This document shows positions 35,003 to 45,643 of a stretch of 64,000 nt of DNA, piece by piece. The translations under genes were made by a program, and so were the position numbers. Each line of letters opens with the position of its first letter. Position 1 is the stretch's first letter. The notes beneath the pieces are model-generated. The model was not told where the DNA came from and ran no database searches. It saw only the letters and a list, made by a program, of their open reading frames with translations. This DNA comes from Sanguinoderma infundibulare (Eukaryota; Basidiomycota; Agaricomycetes; Polyporales; Polyporaceae): assembly GCA_032821775.1 (NCBI GenBank), contig JAVLRN010000010.1:1798001-1862000 (forward strand). The letters run 5' to 3'.

Positions 35003-36743
35003 ATGGCGTCAGACAGGCCGTACGTTTTCTTCGACATCACTATCGGCGGCCGCCAGGCAGGCCGCCAGGCAGGCCGCCAGGCAGGCCGCCAGGCAGGCCG
35101 GATTGTCATGCAGCTATTCCAAGACATTACCCCAAAGACGGCGGAAAACTTCCGTACGTACCAGAAGCTTTGCATTTAATGTATGCATTTCCATCACCGT
35201 GAACTCACGTCGAACATGATAGGCGCACTGTGTACCGGCGAGAAGGGTGTCGGTAAAGCCGAGAAGCCCCTCCACTTCAAAGGATGCACCTTCCATCGCG
35301 TGATCAAAGGGTACACCGAATCTGCAGGAGTTCGCGCACACGTGGAGGCACTGACGAGACTGAAGATTCATGGTCCAGGGAGGCGACTTCACTGCCGGCA
35401 ACGGAACCGGAGGGGAGTCGATCTACGGAGAGAAGTTCGAGGACGAGAGCTTTGAGGTCAAGCACTCGAAGCGCTTCCTCTTGTCCATGGTGCGTCGTCT
35501 ATCTCTTCCCCATCCGTGACCGACCGCCAATCCAATCCACGCCCATCCCCATTCTGTCATTCGCATTCGAATTCTGGACGGCATAGGCAAACGCGGGCGT
35601 GAACACGAACGGCTCCCAATTCTTCATCACCTGCAACCCGACGCCGCACCTCGACGGCAAGCACGTCGTCTTCGGTGAGGTCATCCGCGGCAAGTCCGTC
35701 GTCCGCGCGGTCGAGAACACCGAGACCTCGAGCGGCGACGTCCCCGTCGAGGCGTGTGTCATTGCTGACTGTGGCCAGCTCGCGCCCGACGATCCGTCCC
35801 TCTCCGAGCCCGTCGCGGGAGATGGCAGCGACGTCTACGAGGACTACCCGGAGGACCAGGACCCGGTAGATGGGCAGGACGTCAGCCAGAGCCCCAAGAC
35901 GGCGCTCAAGATCGCGCAGGATGTGCGCGAGGCCGGGAACAAGCTCTTCAAGGAGGGCAAGTACGACGATGCGCTGCACAAATATCAAAGTGAGTCCTTC
36001 CTTTCCCGAGTTTACACGGAAGCAACGGTGTACGACTTCAAACGGCGCGTCTCGCGCTTCCTTGCCGCCGCCACCTCCGCCGGTTGTTTGACCCCAAACG
36101 ACGGCACGCGAGGACCGAGCGCAAACTTCGCCTATTAAACCGGTGGCCGTGTCTTGAAACATTGTCTCTCAGCCTACACGCCCGGCCACTTCGGCATTCT
36201 CTCCTCTCTCCGACGTTTGATTTGCTCTGAGACTGACACCGCGCGGGCACACAGAGGCGATCCGCTACCTCGACTGCCACGTCGACCTTCCCGAGAGCGA
36301 GCCCCCGGAGCTCCGGGACTCCTTCGGTACCCTGCTCGCCGCCCTCCTCCTCAACTCGGCGCTCGCCGCGCTTCGCGCGGGTGGTAGTGCCAACGCGCGG
36401 CTCGCGCTCCGCGTGACCGATCGCGCGATCACGAACCTCACCCTGAACGATACAGACAAAGGTGCGTTCCCACCCCGAGACCGCATCGCGCCAATCGCTG
36501 ACCACTCCACATCGCGCACGCGGTCGTCGCGAACGCACGAAAAACAAAGCCAAGGCGTACTATCGCGAGGGCCTCGCACACGTGGCGATCAACGAGGACG
36601 ACGAGGCGGAGGAGGCGCTCGTGAAGGCGCACGCGCTCATCAAGGACGACAAGGCCATCGCGCACGAGCTCGAGCAGGTGCGTGGCCGTCTGCGCGCGAA
36701 GCGCGACAAGGAGAAGAAGGCGTTCAAGAAGATGTTCGCGTGA
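35003..36743 (+). CDS. CYP40: Cyclophilin-40, peptidyl-prolyl isomerase with TPR domain
   Basis: Six exons: 35003-35153, 35223-35310, 35366-35489, 35587-35989, 36255-36461 and 36550-36743 (1167 nt, 388 residues). Isomerase core: [72 protein letters not shown] and HVVFGEVI. The active-site Arg (FHRV), Phe (SQFFI) and His residues are kept. A linker precedes TPR repeats ([40 protein letters not shown]) and a basic tail KKAFKKMFA. Known role: Hsp90 co-chaperone. Anomaly: four copies of GRQA inserted in the first beta-hairpin before RIVMQLF. The fourth intron is 265 nt. Confidence 0.93.
35048..35095 (+). repeat. 12-nt tandem repeat inside cyclophilin-40 exon 1
   Basis: Four perfect 12-bp units (GGC CGC CAG GCA) encode GRQA four times and keep the frame. 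Confidence 0.9.
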
Positions 36744-37340
36744 GCGCGTGCCCACGCGAAACCCTGCAGCTGGTTCGGCGCACACACGCGGTGGTCGTCG
36801 GTGGGGCCTTGGAACTGTCGCAGACAAGGGTCGGGATACGGAGGTTTGCGCCACAGGTCGCTAAAGTTTTGGAGGGCCGAACTCGGAGGCTTGGCTTGGC
36901 GCGCAGGAGACGTTCGGCTGGAAAAATAAACTGAGAGACTCAGAGATACCGTGTAGACAGGGGGCGAAGAGGACACACGAGAAGTGTAATTTTCTTGTAG
37001 CATTTCAGTCTAATCTGACGCTATACATCTTGGTGTAAGCTCCGCATCCCCCGGACAGGTCTGAGCCTCGGAATCAGTAATTTCAGGATCAACGTTCGAC
37101 GCGATTCTATGATACACGGTACTGGCGCCGTTTTCTAAGCGCGACAGGTACGGAGACGAGGTATGGGAGTACAGCTGGGTGACAAGGTGAGCGATTGATT
37201 CGGACGTTGTGGCACGACACTAAGACGGCGAATGAAAGCAGAACGACAACCGATGGCACTACGCTCGAAGCTCCATCGAGCACACGGGCAAGAGGAGACC
37301 TTCCAGCGACGGCGAGCGTGGCACTAGCTACGGGGCATCC
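36744..37340. other. Intergenic: cyclophilin 3' flank
   Basis: No supported gene. Ends at the stop of the kinase-like pseudogene K2. Confidence 0.4.
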
Positions 37341-38000
37341 TCAGAACGCGAAGTCGGGGACGAGGAGCTCCTTGCGCCCACGGGCGACCTCCTCGCGCTC
37401 GGTGGTCTCCTTCTCCTTCCCTTTGCCTTCCTTCGTCCCCTCGTCCTTCTCCGTCTCCATCAAGTCGCCCAGCACCCACTCCCAGCACCCAGTGCCGCGC
37501 CCAAAGTCAATGACATGGAAACTCGGCGTGTCGTGCGAGCCCTCCTCTGGGAGGGGGCGTCAGCGGCCCTGGCTGGGACATGATGTTGCGGACGTAGAAC
37601 AAGCCCTGGACGATGTCCATGTGGTGCAGGCGGAGGGCCAGCGAGAAGCAACTCGGTGCTGCACACGAGCGAGCGTCCGTCGGTCACTAAGTACGTGGTC
37701 GGCCTTGCTCTTGATGGAAGAAAGGGGCGAAAGTGGCGCTTACCGCTAGTCCAGCGCGAACGTGGACGGCTCGACCACGTCCCCGCGCTCCTCCATGAGC
37801 AGGATCGGCGAGGCCAACTCGACGGTGCACGGGCGCTCCTCACTGCAGTCCGGGTGGCGCTTCTTCATCGGCCGGCCGGCGTTGTTGACCCAGAGGTAGT
37901 ACCCGAAGAACTTCGGGGCGACCGCGCCGACGGGGACGGGGAGGCGGCACTGCGGGACGACGTTGTAGTCCGCAAAGAGCGTACCGGTCGTGTCCAGTCC
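37341..38000 (-). pseudogene. Kinase-like pseudogene K2 (C-terminal half)
   Basis: The fragment starts around LFADYNVVPQCRLPVPVGAV, equivalent to K1 residue about 480, and has no glycine loop or lysine strand. It reads APKFFGYYLWVNN and SPILLMEERGDVVEPSTFAL, then a TAG replaces the conserved GAG before the family intron. After the intron one extra T shifts the frame just before CFSLALRLHHMDIVQGLFYV. Then RNIMSQPGPLTPPP is followed by a second frameshift before DTPSFHVIDFGRG. A Lys/Glu-rich tail ends at DFAF. One nonsense and two frameshift lesions plus truncation make it a clear pseudogene. Confidence 0.8.
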
Positions 38001-38089
38001 AGGGGAGCTCTGAAAGCATATGCGATACGACTCCGACGCCGATGTCTTCGCACTGTCCGGCGTGTGACGCGCATCGAGCGCGGTCGTCG

Positions 38090-38640
38090 GCAGATATCGC
38101 GCGCTGCCCCAGGTGAACGGACTCTGGTCCCGAATCCTCTTCATGATCTCCTACTGGAGACGGATGGCTGCACAGCGCTGGCATGTTGACGTCGGAGATC
38201 TCCAGGGACGAGTACGCCTCATGCTCCACTCTTGTCGTGCGTCGCTCCGCCGCCCACGTTGTCCAGCCGTATCGGGCGCAGCAAAACAGGACAGTCGATG
38301 CCAGTGACGTCCTCGATGACCCGCGAAAGGCTTGCGTTCGTGTCGAGGAAGCGCCATTCGAATGAGAGGAAGGCCACAACTTGCGTCCACCACGGCAGAA
38401 CCACCTGCTCTGGCGGAACGCCGAGCGAACGTTAAGGGGGTCCTCCTCGCCATCTTTCTCTGCGTCCTCCTCGTTCTTCCCTCTGGTCGGCCTCTGCGGA
38501 ACATCCGGCCGAAGACGGGACGTCAGACAAGTAAGCGTAGCAAACAGACGCGTCGCAGTGCCAGTGGAACATCGAGTTGACCGCCTTGGAGAGCTCCGCA
38601 TTGCTCGCTATTGTAGCAGAGTCTTCAGTGGTCACGGAGG
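38090..38640 (-). pseudogene. HET-domain fragment
   Basis: Frame pieces in order match the centre of the HET proteins of this window: NAELSKAVNSMFHWHCDASV and CYAYLSDV (compare SEAINSMYKWYACATVCYAF in the intact HET2), then SRWFCRGG, VVAFLSFEWRFLDTNASLSR, EISDVNMPALC and MKRIRDQSPFTWG (compare IRRIPDHSIFAW). Frames change several times. No start, no HET N-terminus, and the sequence runs directly into K2. Confidence 0.7.
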
Positions 38641-38960
38641 CTTGTGCGCAGAGGGGTCGAAGGACAAGCTGGAGAGACAGAGAGAAATGGCGTGGAAAAG
38701 ACTCGTGACCCGGCCCGCAATAGACCCCAATGGCCTCGAGGAACAGCGAGGAACTCGGCGGGAATCCTGGCGGAAACACGCAAGACCATATACCTCGAGA
38801 GCGGGCCCGGCGGGGATGGCGTCACTTCGATTAGGCCGCGACGTTCGCTCCCGTCTCTCTCGCGGGGACGTGGACCATGTCGTCCCGCAATGGAAGCTGC
38901 GCGCCCCGAGGAACGGTCGGCATCTTGCGGCAGATCATGCCTGTTGGAAACGTGGCGGCG

Positions 38961-41900
38961 GAGATGCTGCTGCGCGACCCCTGGGTGGCAACAATCTAGC
39001 CCGGTCAACGTTTGCACCCACCTCGAGGTGGTAGAGTTCTGTCAATGCGGCATGTCGTCGACGTGCAGATCAACGACGGCCATGGCTGGCTGCAGGTTAG
39101 TCTGCCGCTCCGGTTCTTCAACCTTGCATACTGGTGCCGAGGTGCGTGTACAGGGTCTTACGTCGTGTGATCGCTGAACTCACGTTGACATTGAAGCTTT
39201 GGTTCGGTCCTGCTGGCCGACATCGTACTGGCTCTGGATGTGTCCGTGGAGTGCACGGAGGTCCCGTAGTCACTATGCTGGGCTCCCGACTAGAGCTGGC
39301 ACTATTGGGAGAGATTCCGAAGCACAATCTTCTGAAGGTAAACATCGTCAATTGTCGATTCCGAGCCGTCCACCCTGCTGATACGATGAAGGACAGACCC
39401 GGATCCGCCGAGACCAAACACAGATCAAAGGCTCCATCGCGAGGCTTATCGAAGGTCTTGCAGGACTGCCAGCTCACGCAGTCAGATGTATGTACTTTTC
39501 ATCGACTAGCTGGCGGTGTACGACGAGAATGACGTCGCACTTTAAGCTGTCTGAGAAACGTCTCTAGCGTGTCGTGGGTCTGAGCCTCTCGTCTGTCGCG
39601 CCTATCGTGAACTGATAAGGGCCCGGTGATCCGTGTGCGATATCCTGCACGCAGGCCGGGGGCGCTGCCCATATATGTTGTCCGCCTTACGTCCAAATTC
39701 TCATAAACATGTTGCGCGCGCGCGCGTCACCTTTCGAAGTCCGAACATAAGCCTCCGGGACAGTCGGACCACATGCCACGTCGTCGGACAGGATACAAGA
39801 CGAAGGTTGTGAGAGGATCGTAAGTCGCTCTCCCATCTCCTACCGTGAGCCTTCGAACTGCGTCCGGTGTGCTACAAAGGAGTTAACTTTATGCATCATC
39901 AGGTCGTCGGCGTCGCCTTCAACCTCTCCCATCTTTCGTTGCAACAGGTCGACGATCCGCAGACAAGCCAGCGACCAGGTTAAGCCCGACTTGTTTTCAG
40001 CCCAAATCCGACTTCGAAATTGACCCATTTACTATGCGTTAGGCCTCGGGGGCGGAACAGCGATGCGGGTGATCAATGTCCACACCGGCCTGTTCGAGGA
40101 GATAAATCCCCTCAGAACCTCATACGCCATCCTATCGCACACTTGGGAGGGGAAGGAGCAGACGTATCAGAAACTCGAGGAAATCCAGAAGTCGTATTAC
40201 GACGAGAATGGCCGACCGCTTCTTTCCTCAGCGTCGCCTCCATCCGCATCCGCCGCGGTACCTGGCCAACCCGACGCACCCTCTTCCGTATCTTCCCCAG
40301 TCGACGCACCCGCACGTCCATCCCAAACCCATTCCCCCCAAACCCAGTACCCCATTTGGAGCGATAAGAGATTTTCACAGAAGGTGCACAACGCATGCGA
40401 ACTCGCGCGGAACGAGGGCTACAAGTACCTCTGGATCGACTCATGCTGCATCGACAAGACAAGCAGCTCCGAGTTGTCCGAGGCGATCAATTCCATGTAC
40501 AAGTGGTACGCCTGCGCGACGGTCTGCTACGCGTTCCTCGCCGACGTCCCAGCCGAAGAAGACCATCGGGCCGAAGAATCACTCTTCCGCGAGAGCCGCT
40601 GGTTCACGCGTGGGTGGACGCTCCAGGAGCTCATCGCGCCTTTCGAGGTCGTTTTTTTCTCACAGGACTGGAAGGCCATTGGATACAAGCGCGACCTTGT
40701 CCACCTCGTCGTGCAGATCACCCGCATCAGTAGCGAGGCTCTTTTGCACGAGACACCCGTCGACGAGTTCAGCGTTGCTCAGCGGCTCTCATGGGCTGCA
40801 CAACGAATGACGACGAGGGAGGAAGATCGGGCATACTCGCTGCTCGGTCTCTTCGACATCAACATGCCCACACTGTACGGTGAGGGCGATCGTGCTTTCC
40901 GGCGATTGCAGGAGGAAATCATTCGTCGGATCCCCGACCATAGCATCTTCGCATGGAGGGATGAGTACTCCGGTAGCGAGATTCGCCAGGAACTTGCCAT
41001 TGGTGGATCGGAACATGATTCTCAACGCATTCAATACGAAGTGAAGGCCTATTTCGGGATATCGTTGCTCGCCATTGGACTGCACGAGTTCACGGGGGGT
41101 GGAAGCATCCGAACCGTCTCTCCGAATGCCTGCGCCTCTGGCCGGCTCCCACCTTCCTTGATCCCCACCCTCGAATACACGTCAACCCCATATGGTCTCC
41201 GCACGAAAGTAGCCGTGATTCCCCTCTCGTCCTATCTTCCTCCGTATTCGACAACATACACCAAGGGTCAACCATCCGAGTGGTACCTAGCCATCCTCGA
41301 TTGTGAACACAAGGATCGCCCTGGTCATCTTCTTGGTCGGATCTGCTACATTCCTGCATCCAATTCTGGCATCGAACACTTGTACCCCGGATTTGTGATC
41401 ATCTCTCCTTGGCCAGAGCACGGTTCACGTTTTCCTGATCTCTTCCCCCTGCCACCTTCCGTCATCGAGCGCTGTCGTTCGGAAATAGTGCCCAAGACGG
41501 TGTACATCTCCCATCCCAACCGCGCAGACTGGACGGCGGAGGCCGCCCTCTATCGACCACACATGACGATCGTCCTGGTGCTGGAGGCGAAGACTCGCGA
41601 TGCGCTGCTCGCCCGAGGGTACACGGCTGTCCTCCGAGGACCGGACCCGGACCACCCGACCACCCACTGGCTCACACTTTCCAAGGACGACCACACTATT
41701 GTTGTAGAGGTCCAGCATACCCTGAAGTATGATGGTGAAGAGTTGACCATCGTAGCGCACGTGCAGATGTCGGGGCCGCTTCTCCGCTCCAGGGAGCGCC
41801 ACCAGGGAGACTCGAAACCAGTGACTTGGGCCGAAGTTACGATGCGCTGGTACTTCCAGGAATCAGAGCCTCGGTGGTTCCATGAACTCGGGACTAAAAC

Positions 41901-42458
41901 CATTACGTTGACGACGCCAAGCGCGGAGACTGCAGTCATTGTAGCGCTCGGCTTCAAGCTTGCGGGACCGTCAACTTACTCCATAATCGTTGACCTTCGC
42001 GCCGACAACACGACGGCAGCGGCCGCTCCTCCGGATGTGGAGACACTGCAGGGAGGAGAGCGCAACGACTCGGGCGGGAACGGCGACGGACGGGCGGCGA
42101 AGGACGAGAACCGCGACTCAGGCGGTCTTGAGCGCACCGGAGACCGCGACGCGCGATTGGGGGCGGTCGAACCCTCGGGCCCAATCGGCGAGTCGGATGA
42201 GCCGCAGGGCGAACACGCCAACGATGAGGTCCCGGGTACAAGTGGGAGTGCGGATGCTGGAAGCCTCTGCGAGGGTGGCGATGGCAAGAACCTGACCGCA
42301 GCGGCCGCCCCACGACCGCAGGGAGGAGAGCGCAATGGCTCTGGAGGGAAGGGCGACGCACTGGTTGGGGAGAATGCGCAGGACCGGGATACGCACCTGA
42401 GACGACGGCGCGCTTCCTGTTAGGGTCGATGCCGGGGACCCAGTTCGTCAGCCGGAGG
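38961..42458 (+). repeat. Left arm of a large inverted duplication
   Basis: Reverse-complement similarity to 60021-62820. The shared outer edge begins at gagatgctgctgcgcgaccc (38961; complement at 62820). The inner edge ends near ccggagg (42458; complement at 60021). It contains the intact HET2 gene plus about 590 bp, including the HET2 start codon, that the right arm lacks. Confidence 0.8.
40063..42423 (+). CDS. HET-domain protein 2, single exon, 786 residues
   Basis: Starts MRVINVHTGLFEEINPLRTS, directly followed by the first HET motif YAILSHTW. A Ser/Pro-rich insert (residues about 48-98) separates it from the remaining motifs: KVHNACELARNEGYKYLWID, SCCIDKTSSSELSEAINSMY, CYAFLADV, SRWFTRGWTLQELIAPFEVV, AYSLLGLFDINMPTLYGEG and FRRLQEEIIRRIPDHSIFAW. 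The rest is of unknown fold, and the last 130 residues are low-complexity (Gly, Asp, Glu, Arg). Members of this group trigger cell death on non-self contact in fungi. No introns. It lies in the left arm of the inverted duplication and is the only HET copy here without an obvious lesion. Confidence 0.88.
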   Translation: MRVINVHTGLFEEINPLRTSYAILSHTWEGKEQTYQKLEEIQKSYYDENGRPLLSSASPPSASAAVPGQPDAPSSVSSPVDAPARPSQTHSPQTQYPIWSDKRFSQKVHNACELARNEGYKYLWIDSCCIDKTSSSELSEAINSMYKWYACATVCYAFLADVPAEEDHRAEESLFRESRWFTRGWTLQELIAPFEVVFFSQDWKAIGYKRDLVHLVVQITRISSEALLHETPVDEFSVAQRLSWAAQRMTTREEDRAYSLLGLFDINMPTLYGEGDRAFRRLQEEIIRRIPDHSIFAWRDEYSGSEIRQELAIGGSEHDSQRIQYEVKAYFGISLLAIGLHEFTGGGSIRTVSPNACASGRLPPSLIPTLEYTSTPYGLRTKVAVIPLSSYLPPYSTTYTKGQPSEWYLAILDCEHKDRPGHLLGRICYIPASNSGIEHLYPGFVIISPWPEHGSRFPDLFPLPPSVIERCRSEIVPKTVYISHPNRADWTAEAALYRPHMTIVLVLEAKTRDALLARGYTAVLRGPDPDHPTTHWLTLSKDDHTIVVEVQHTLKYDGEELTIVAHVQMSGPLLRSRERHQGDSKPVTWAEVTMRWYFQESEPRWFHELGTKTITLTTPSAETAVIVALGFKLAGPSTYSIIVDLRADNTTAAAAPPDVETLQGGERNDSGGNGDGRAAKDENRDSGGLERTGDRDARLGAVEPSGPIGESDEPQGEHANDEVPGTSGSADAGSLCEGGDGKNLTAAAAPRPQGGERNGSGGKGDALVGENAQDRDTHLRRRRASC

Positions 42459-43844
42459 GACACCAGTCCTCCTGGAGCTCCTTCGGGAGGCCGTCGTACA
42501 CGCGGGCCTCGTTGTGCAGCAGGTGGTGCGCGGAGTATCGGTGGTACGCGAGCTTCGCGGCGACGGTCGCCTGGCCCGTGGGTGAGCGCGCGGAGAGGGG
42601 CGGGGGAGCGTGATCGGGGCGCGGTAGACGTGCGAGTGGTTGTCCACGCCGAGGCAGCTGGCTCTTGCGCAGGTGGAGGTGCGCGATGTTCTCTTTGGCG
42701 GGCGCGGCCTCATCGGACTCGTCGTGGTGGTCGGGATCGGCGAAGGAGGGGTAGTGCCGCTTGTACATGATCGGCTTGTCGTCGTCGCCGGTCGGTGTGT
42801 CGCCCTTCTCCGACCTAGTGGTGTTGTCTGGGTCGTCCACAATCAGTACGTCAGGGAAGAACTCGCGGGGGACGAACTCCTCCAGCTTTGTGAGGCCTTC
42901 GACAGAGTAGAGGTCTCGAGTCGATGCAGAACGCCCGTCGTTGGTCTGTCGCGTGAAAGAAGTCCGAGCAGGTGCGGCACCAACTGCATGTCAGTTGCCT
43001 CAGACATGACGACGTCCGTGCAGCCGTCAGTCGCAGAATCAGTCTTCTGGCCAGACCCGCCAGGCTCTTTGCCCTTTCCTTTCCGACTCCTTGGCCTACT
43101 TAACAGGACGATCAGCAGCGGCAGCACGCCGTGTCAGGCGAACACAGATTCCCCGTCGTATCCGCGTCCAAGTTCGGGTTCCCCGTCGCAGCCACCGCGA
43201 AGACGACGACAGACCGGGGGTCGGGCAGCCCCAGCAGGCGCGCCCGGAAGGGCGAGTGCTCGCACCACACAAACACGTACTCCTCCGCCCCGCGCGTTGA
43301 ACACGATCGGCCCCGTGCAGACCTCCTCGGACGACAGCTCCATATGCGCGTCTTGCACGCGTGCCGGCTCCTCCGAGTCCTCGCGCGCGCGCGGCCCTCC
43401 CCGTCCCTCTCGCTCTTGCTCTCCCTCGCCGTCTTGCAGCGCAGGGTGCTCGTGCGCGCACCCTTCGTCGACGGCGTTGAGCGTTGAGCCGCCCGCGCCT
43501 TGGCCACCGTCACTCGTCCCAGCACTCTCTCCCCCCCCCCCCCCCTCAGCCCTCTGCTTCTGCTTCCGCATCGTCAGGACGGGCCACGGCGGAGGACGAG
43601 CGCCTTGAGCATGCTGCGCGACCTAGACGGTGAGCGCGCTCGTGCCCGGGATGTGCGGCATCCAGAAGACGTGCTCGCAGCGGGTGGCCCCGGACGAAGC
43701 CAGCCGTTCGGTGTGCGCAGGCCGACGGGGCCCCCCGCCTTGTCGCGCGGGAGGATCGCGCCCTGAAGGTCCGCGGGCCAGGCGGAGGGTGATCTCGCGT
43801 TCGCGCTTGGGGGCGCACTCGGGTTTGAACTTCTTTGAGGGCAT
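42459..43844 (-). pseudogene. Kinase-like pseudogene K3, truncated at the duplication edge
   Basis: Starts MPSKKFKPECAPKRERE (43844), with a TATAAAA 110 bp upstream. PVGLRTPNGW in a shifted frame and FVWCEHSPF match the N-terminal region of K1. A run of 15 G (minus strand) lies in between. Further on are DDPDNTTRSEKG, KENIAHLHLRKS, then SCLGVDNHSHVYRAPITLP in another frame (glycine loop), and PPLSARSPTGQATVAAKLAY (lysine strand) back in the first frame. It stops at DWCPSG exactly where the left duplication arm begins, so the hinge, catalytic loop and DFG half are missing. Several frameshifts plus truncation. Confidence 0.75.
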
Positions 43845-43953
43845 GGTGGTCTTGGCGAGCTGTCGTTGACGGTGGTTGAGAGTGACTTTAGAATAGAAGT
43901 CGAAGGACGATGGCAGGTGGTAATCAGCGGGTGGCGTGGTTCGCTTCTGGTCC

Positions 43954-43960
43954 TTTTATA
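43954..43960 (-). promoter_or_regulatory. TATA box of K3
   Basis: TATAAAA on the minus strand, 110-116 bp upstream of the K3 start codon. Confidence 0.5.
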
Positions 43961-44380
43961 CCTCCGCGGGTGTCACGATGACCTTTAAGCTTTTGGTGCG
44001 ATGACTGGGAGATATCGCGTCCGTCCATCTCCATCGTTGTAGCGAGCGGCGGGGGCTTTTCGCGTCCGAATCCATCCCTTCAATTCGGCACAGCCACGCG
44101 GCTTAACCACGCGAGTCGCGAAGACCCTCGAAGACTCCAAGAAACGACGAGATGCATAGACGGTGCAGGTGACTGTACAATGGAAGGTATCTACAAGAAC
44201 GAAACCGAAACCGAAGAGAGAGGCTATGATACAGCGATCTACGGATACGGAGCAAGAAGCCATGGTACAAGAATCCTCGGAATACAGTAATCTAACGCCG
44301 AACCGAACCCTCAGCTCTAACGTCTAGGGTGGGATGCCGAGCCCAAGCAATCTGCGGAGAAGGCCAAAAAAGCCCCCAAG

Positions 44381-45643
44381 TCAATCGTCGTCGGAAGAGT
44401 CCGAGTGCCCGTGCCCGACGCGCAGCTCGTCCATCGCGGTGCAGACGTCAATCTCGCGGCCCTTCTCGAACGCCCTCTTCGCGCCCAACGGGCTCTCCTT
44501 CGGGAGCACATGGGAGATGCCGCGCCAGCGCCCGAAGCTGACGAGCCGGAAGCTCGGCGTCGCCATCGAGCGCAGCGACGGCGGGAGCGAGAGCGGCCCT
44601 GGCTGCACGAGCATGTTGCGCGGGTGCGGGTGCCCGTGAGAGAACCCCTGGCGGTGCATGCGCTGCACGAGTTCGAAGCACTCGTCCCTTCAAGACGGGG
44701 TGGTCGTCAGCCTCTCTCTCGTACACGAAATGGAATCTCGGGACAGTAAATCTGCTGCGCACCTGTGCTTGTACGGCATGCTCAAAGAGTCGATCGGCTC
44801 GCCACAGTCCTCCATCAACAAGAGCGACTTTGCCCAATGCGGCACCGGGCAGTCCGAGTTCGCAAAGTCCTTGCAATAGGAGTGGCCTTGGGCCAACGAC
44901 TCCCCGTTCGGGCCCACGGGCACGTAGAACCCGTAGAACCTCGGCGCGATCTGCGGGTCGACCTGCGCAGGCTCGGGCGACCTCGGGCGCATCGCCGCGC
45001 CCCAGCCCGGAAACGCGCCCCGGGGACGCATCGCGGGCGGTGACGAGCGCAGCGGCCGCCCGTCGTCGGGCACCGGCTTCGACGGCGTGAAGAACTCGCG
45101 GGGGAACGAAGCGTAGCCCTTGGCCTCCTGGCGCAGGAGGTGGTGGGAGCGGCAGTCGGCGTTGGCGGTCTTGACGGCGACGGCGACGCGCTTGCGCGGG
45201 TCGCCTTTGGCGCCGAGGGTGGCGACGAGCGGCGCGCGGTGGACGGCGGAGCGGCGGCCGGACGCGAGCTCGTTCTCCGCGGCGAGGAAGAGGAAGCCGC
45301 GGCGGGGCGTCTTGGACTTGGAGGGTATCTTGGGGAACGCGCGGCGGAAGACGAGGGGCTCGCGGCCGGGGGAGGAGCGGTTGGTGACGTTGGACTTGTC
45401 GTATACCATGAGGAGCTCGGGGAGGTCGTCCATGTCGACGAAGTCCTCGAGCTTGGGCAAGCCCGCGGTGGAGAAGGGGTTGGCTCCGAGGACGGCCTTC
45501 TTCTTCCCTTTCCCTTTCCCACCCTTGGAGGAGGTGACTCGAGATTGGGCAGCCCGATCGGGGTTCGCGGTGACGGTCTCGTTGCCCGAGTCAGACGAGG
45601 AAGAGTCGTCGCCGAGGGGAATACCTCGCATCAATGCAGGCAT
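44381..45643 (-). CDS. Kinase-like protein K4 (no catalytic Asp, no DFG Asp), 395 residues
   Basis: Two exons, 45643-44763 and 44687-44381 (1188 nt). No long N-terminal region: after a Ser/Asp and Gly/Lys-rich start comes STAGLPKLEDFVDMDDLPEL, the segment also seen in K1 (KDLPKLEEFIPEGLFPDVLL). The glycine-loop equivalent ELASGRRSAVHRAPLVATLG is degenerate. The lysine strand RVAVAVKTANADC, IAPRFYGFYVPVG and SLLLMEDCGEPIDSL follow. The intron sits after MPYKHR. The catalytic loop reads GFSHGHPHPRNMLVQPGPLS, an HGD-type loop with His in place of Asp, and RLVSFGRWRG has Ser for the DFG Asp. Both metal-handling Asp residues are absent, so a phosphotransferase seems unlikely. TATA-like GCATATAA about 91-98 bp upstream. 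Confidence 0.78.

Noticed and set aside
16136..42423. NLR/NACHT proteins as HET partners
   Set aside because: No Walker A/NACHT motif or WD40/ankyrin repeats seen next to any HET gene in the window.
43531..43545. 15-nt C run as a regulatory element
   Set aside because: It lies within the decayed K3 coding region and is best explained as slippage in a dead gene.
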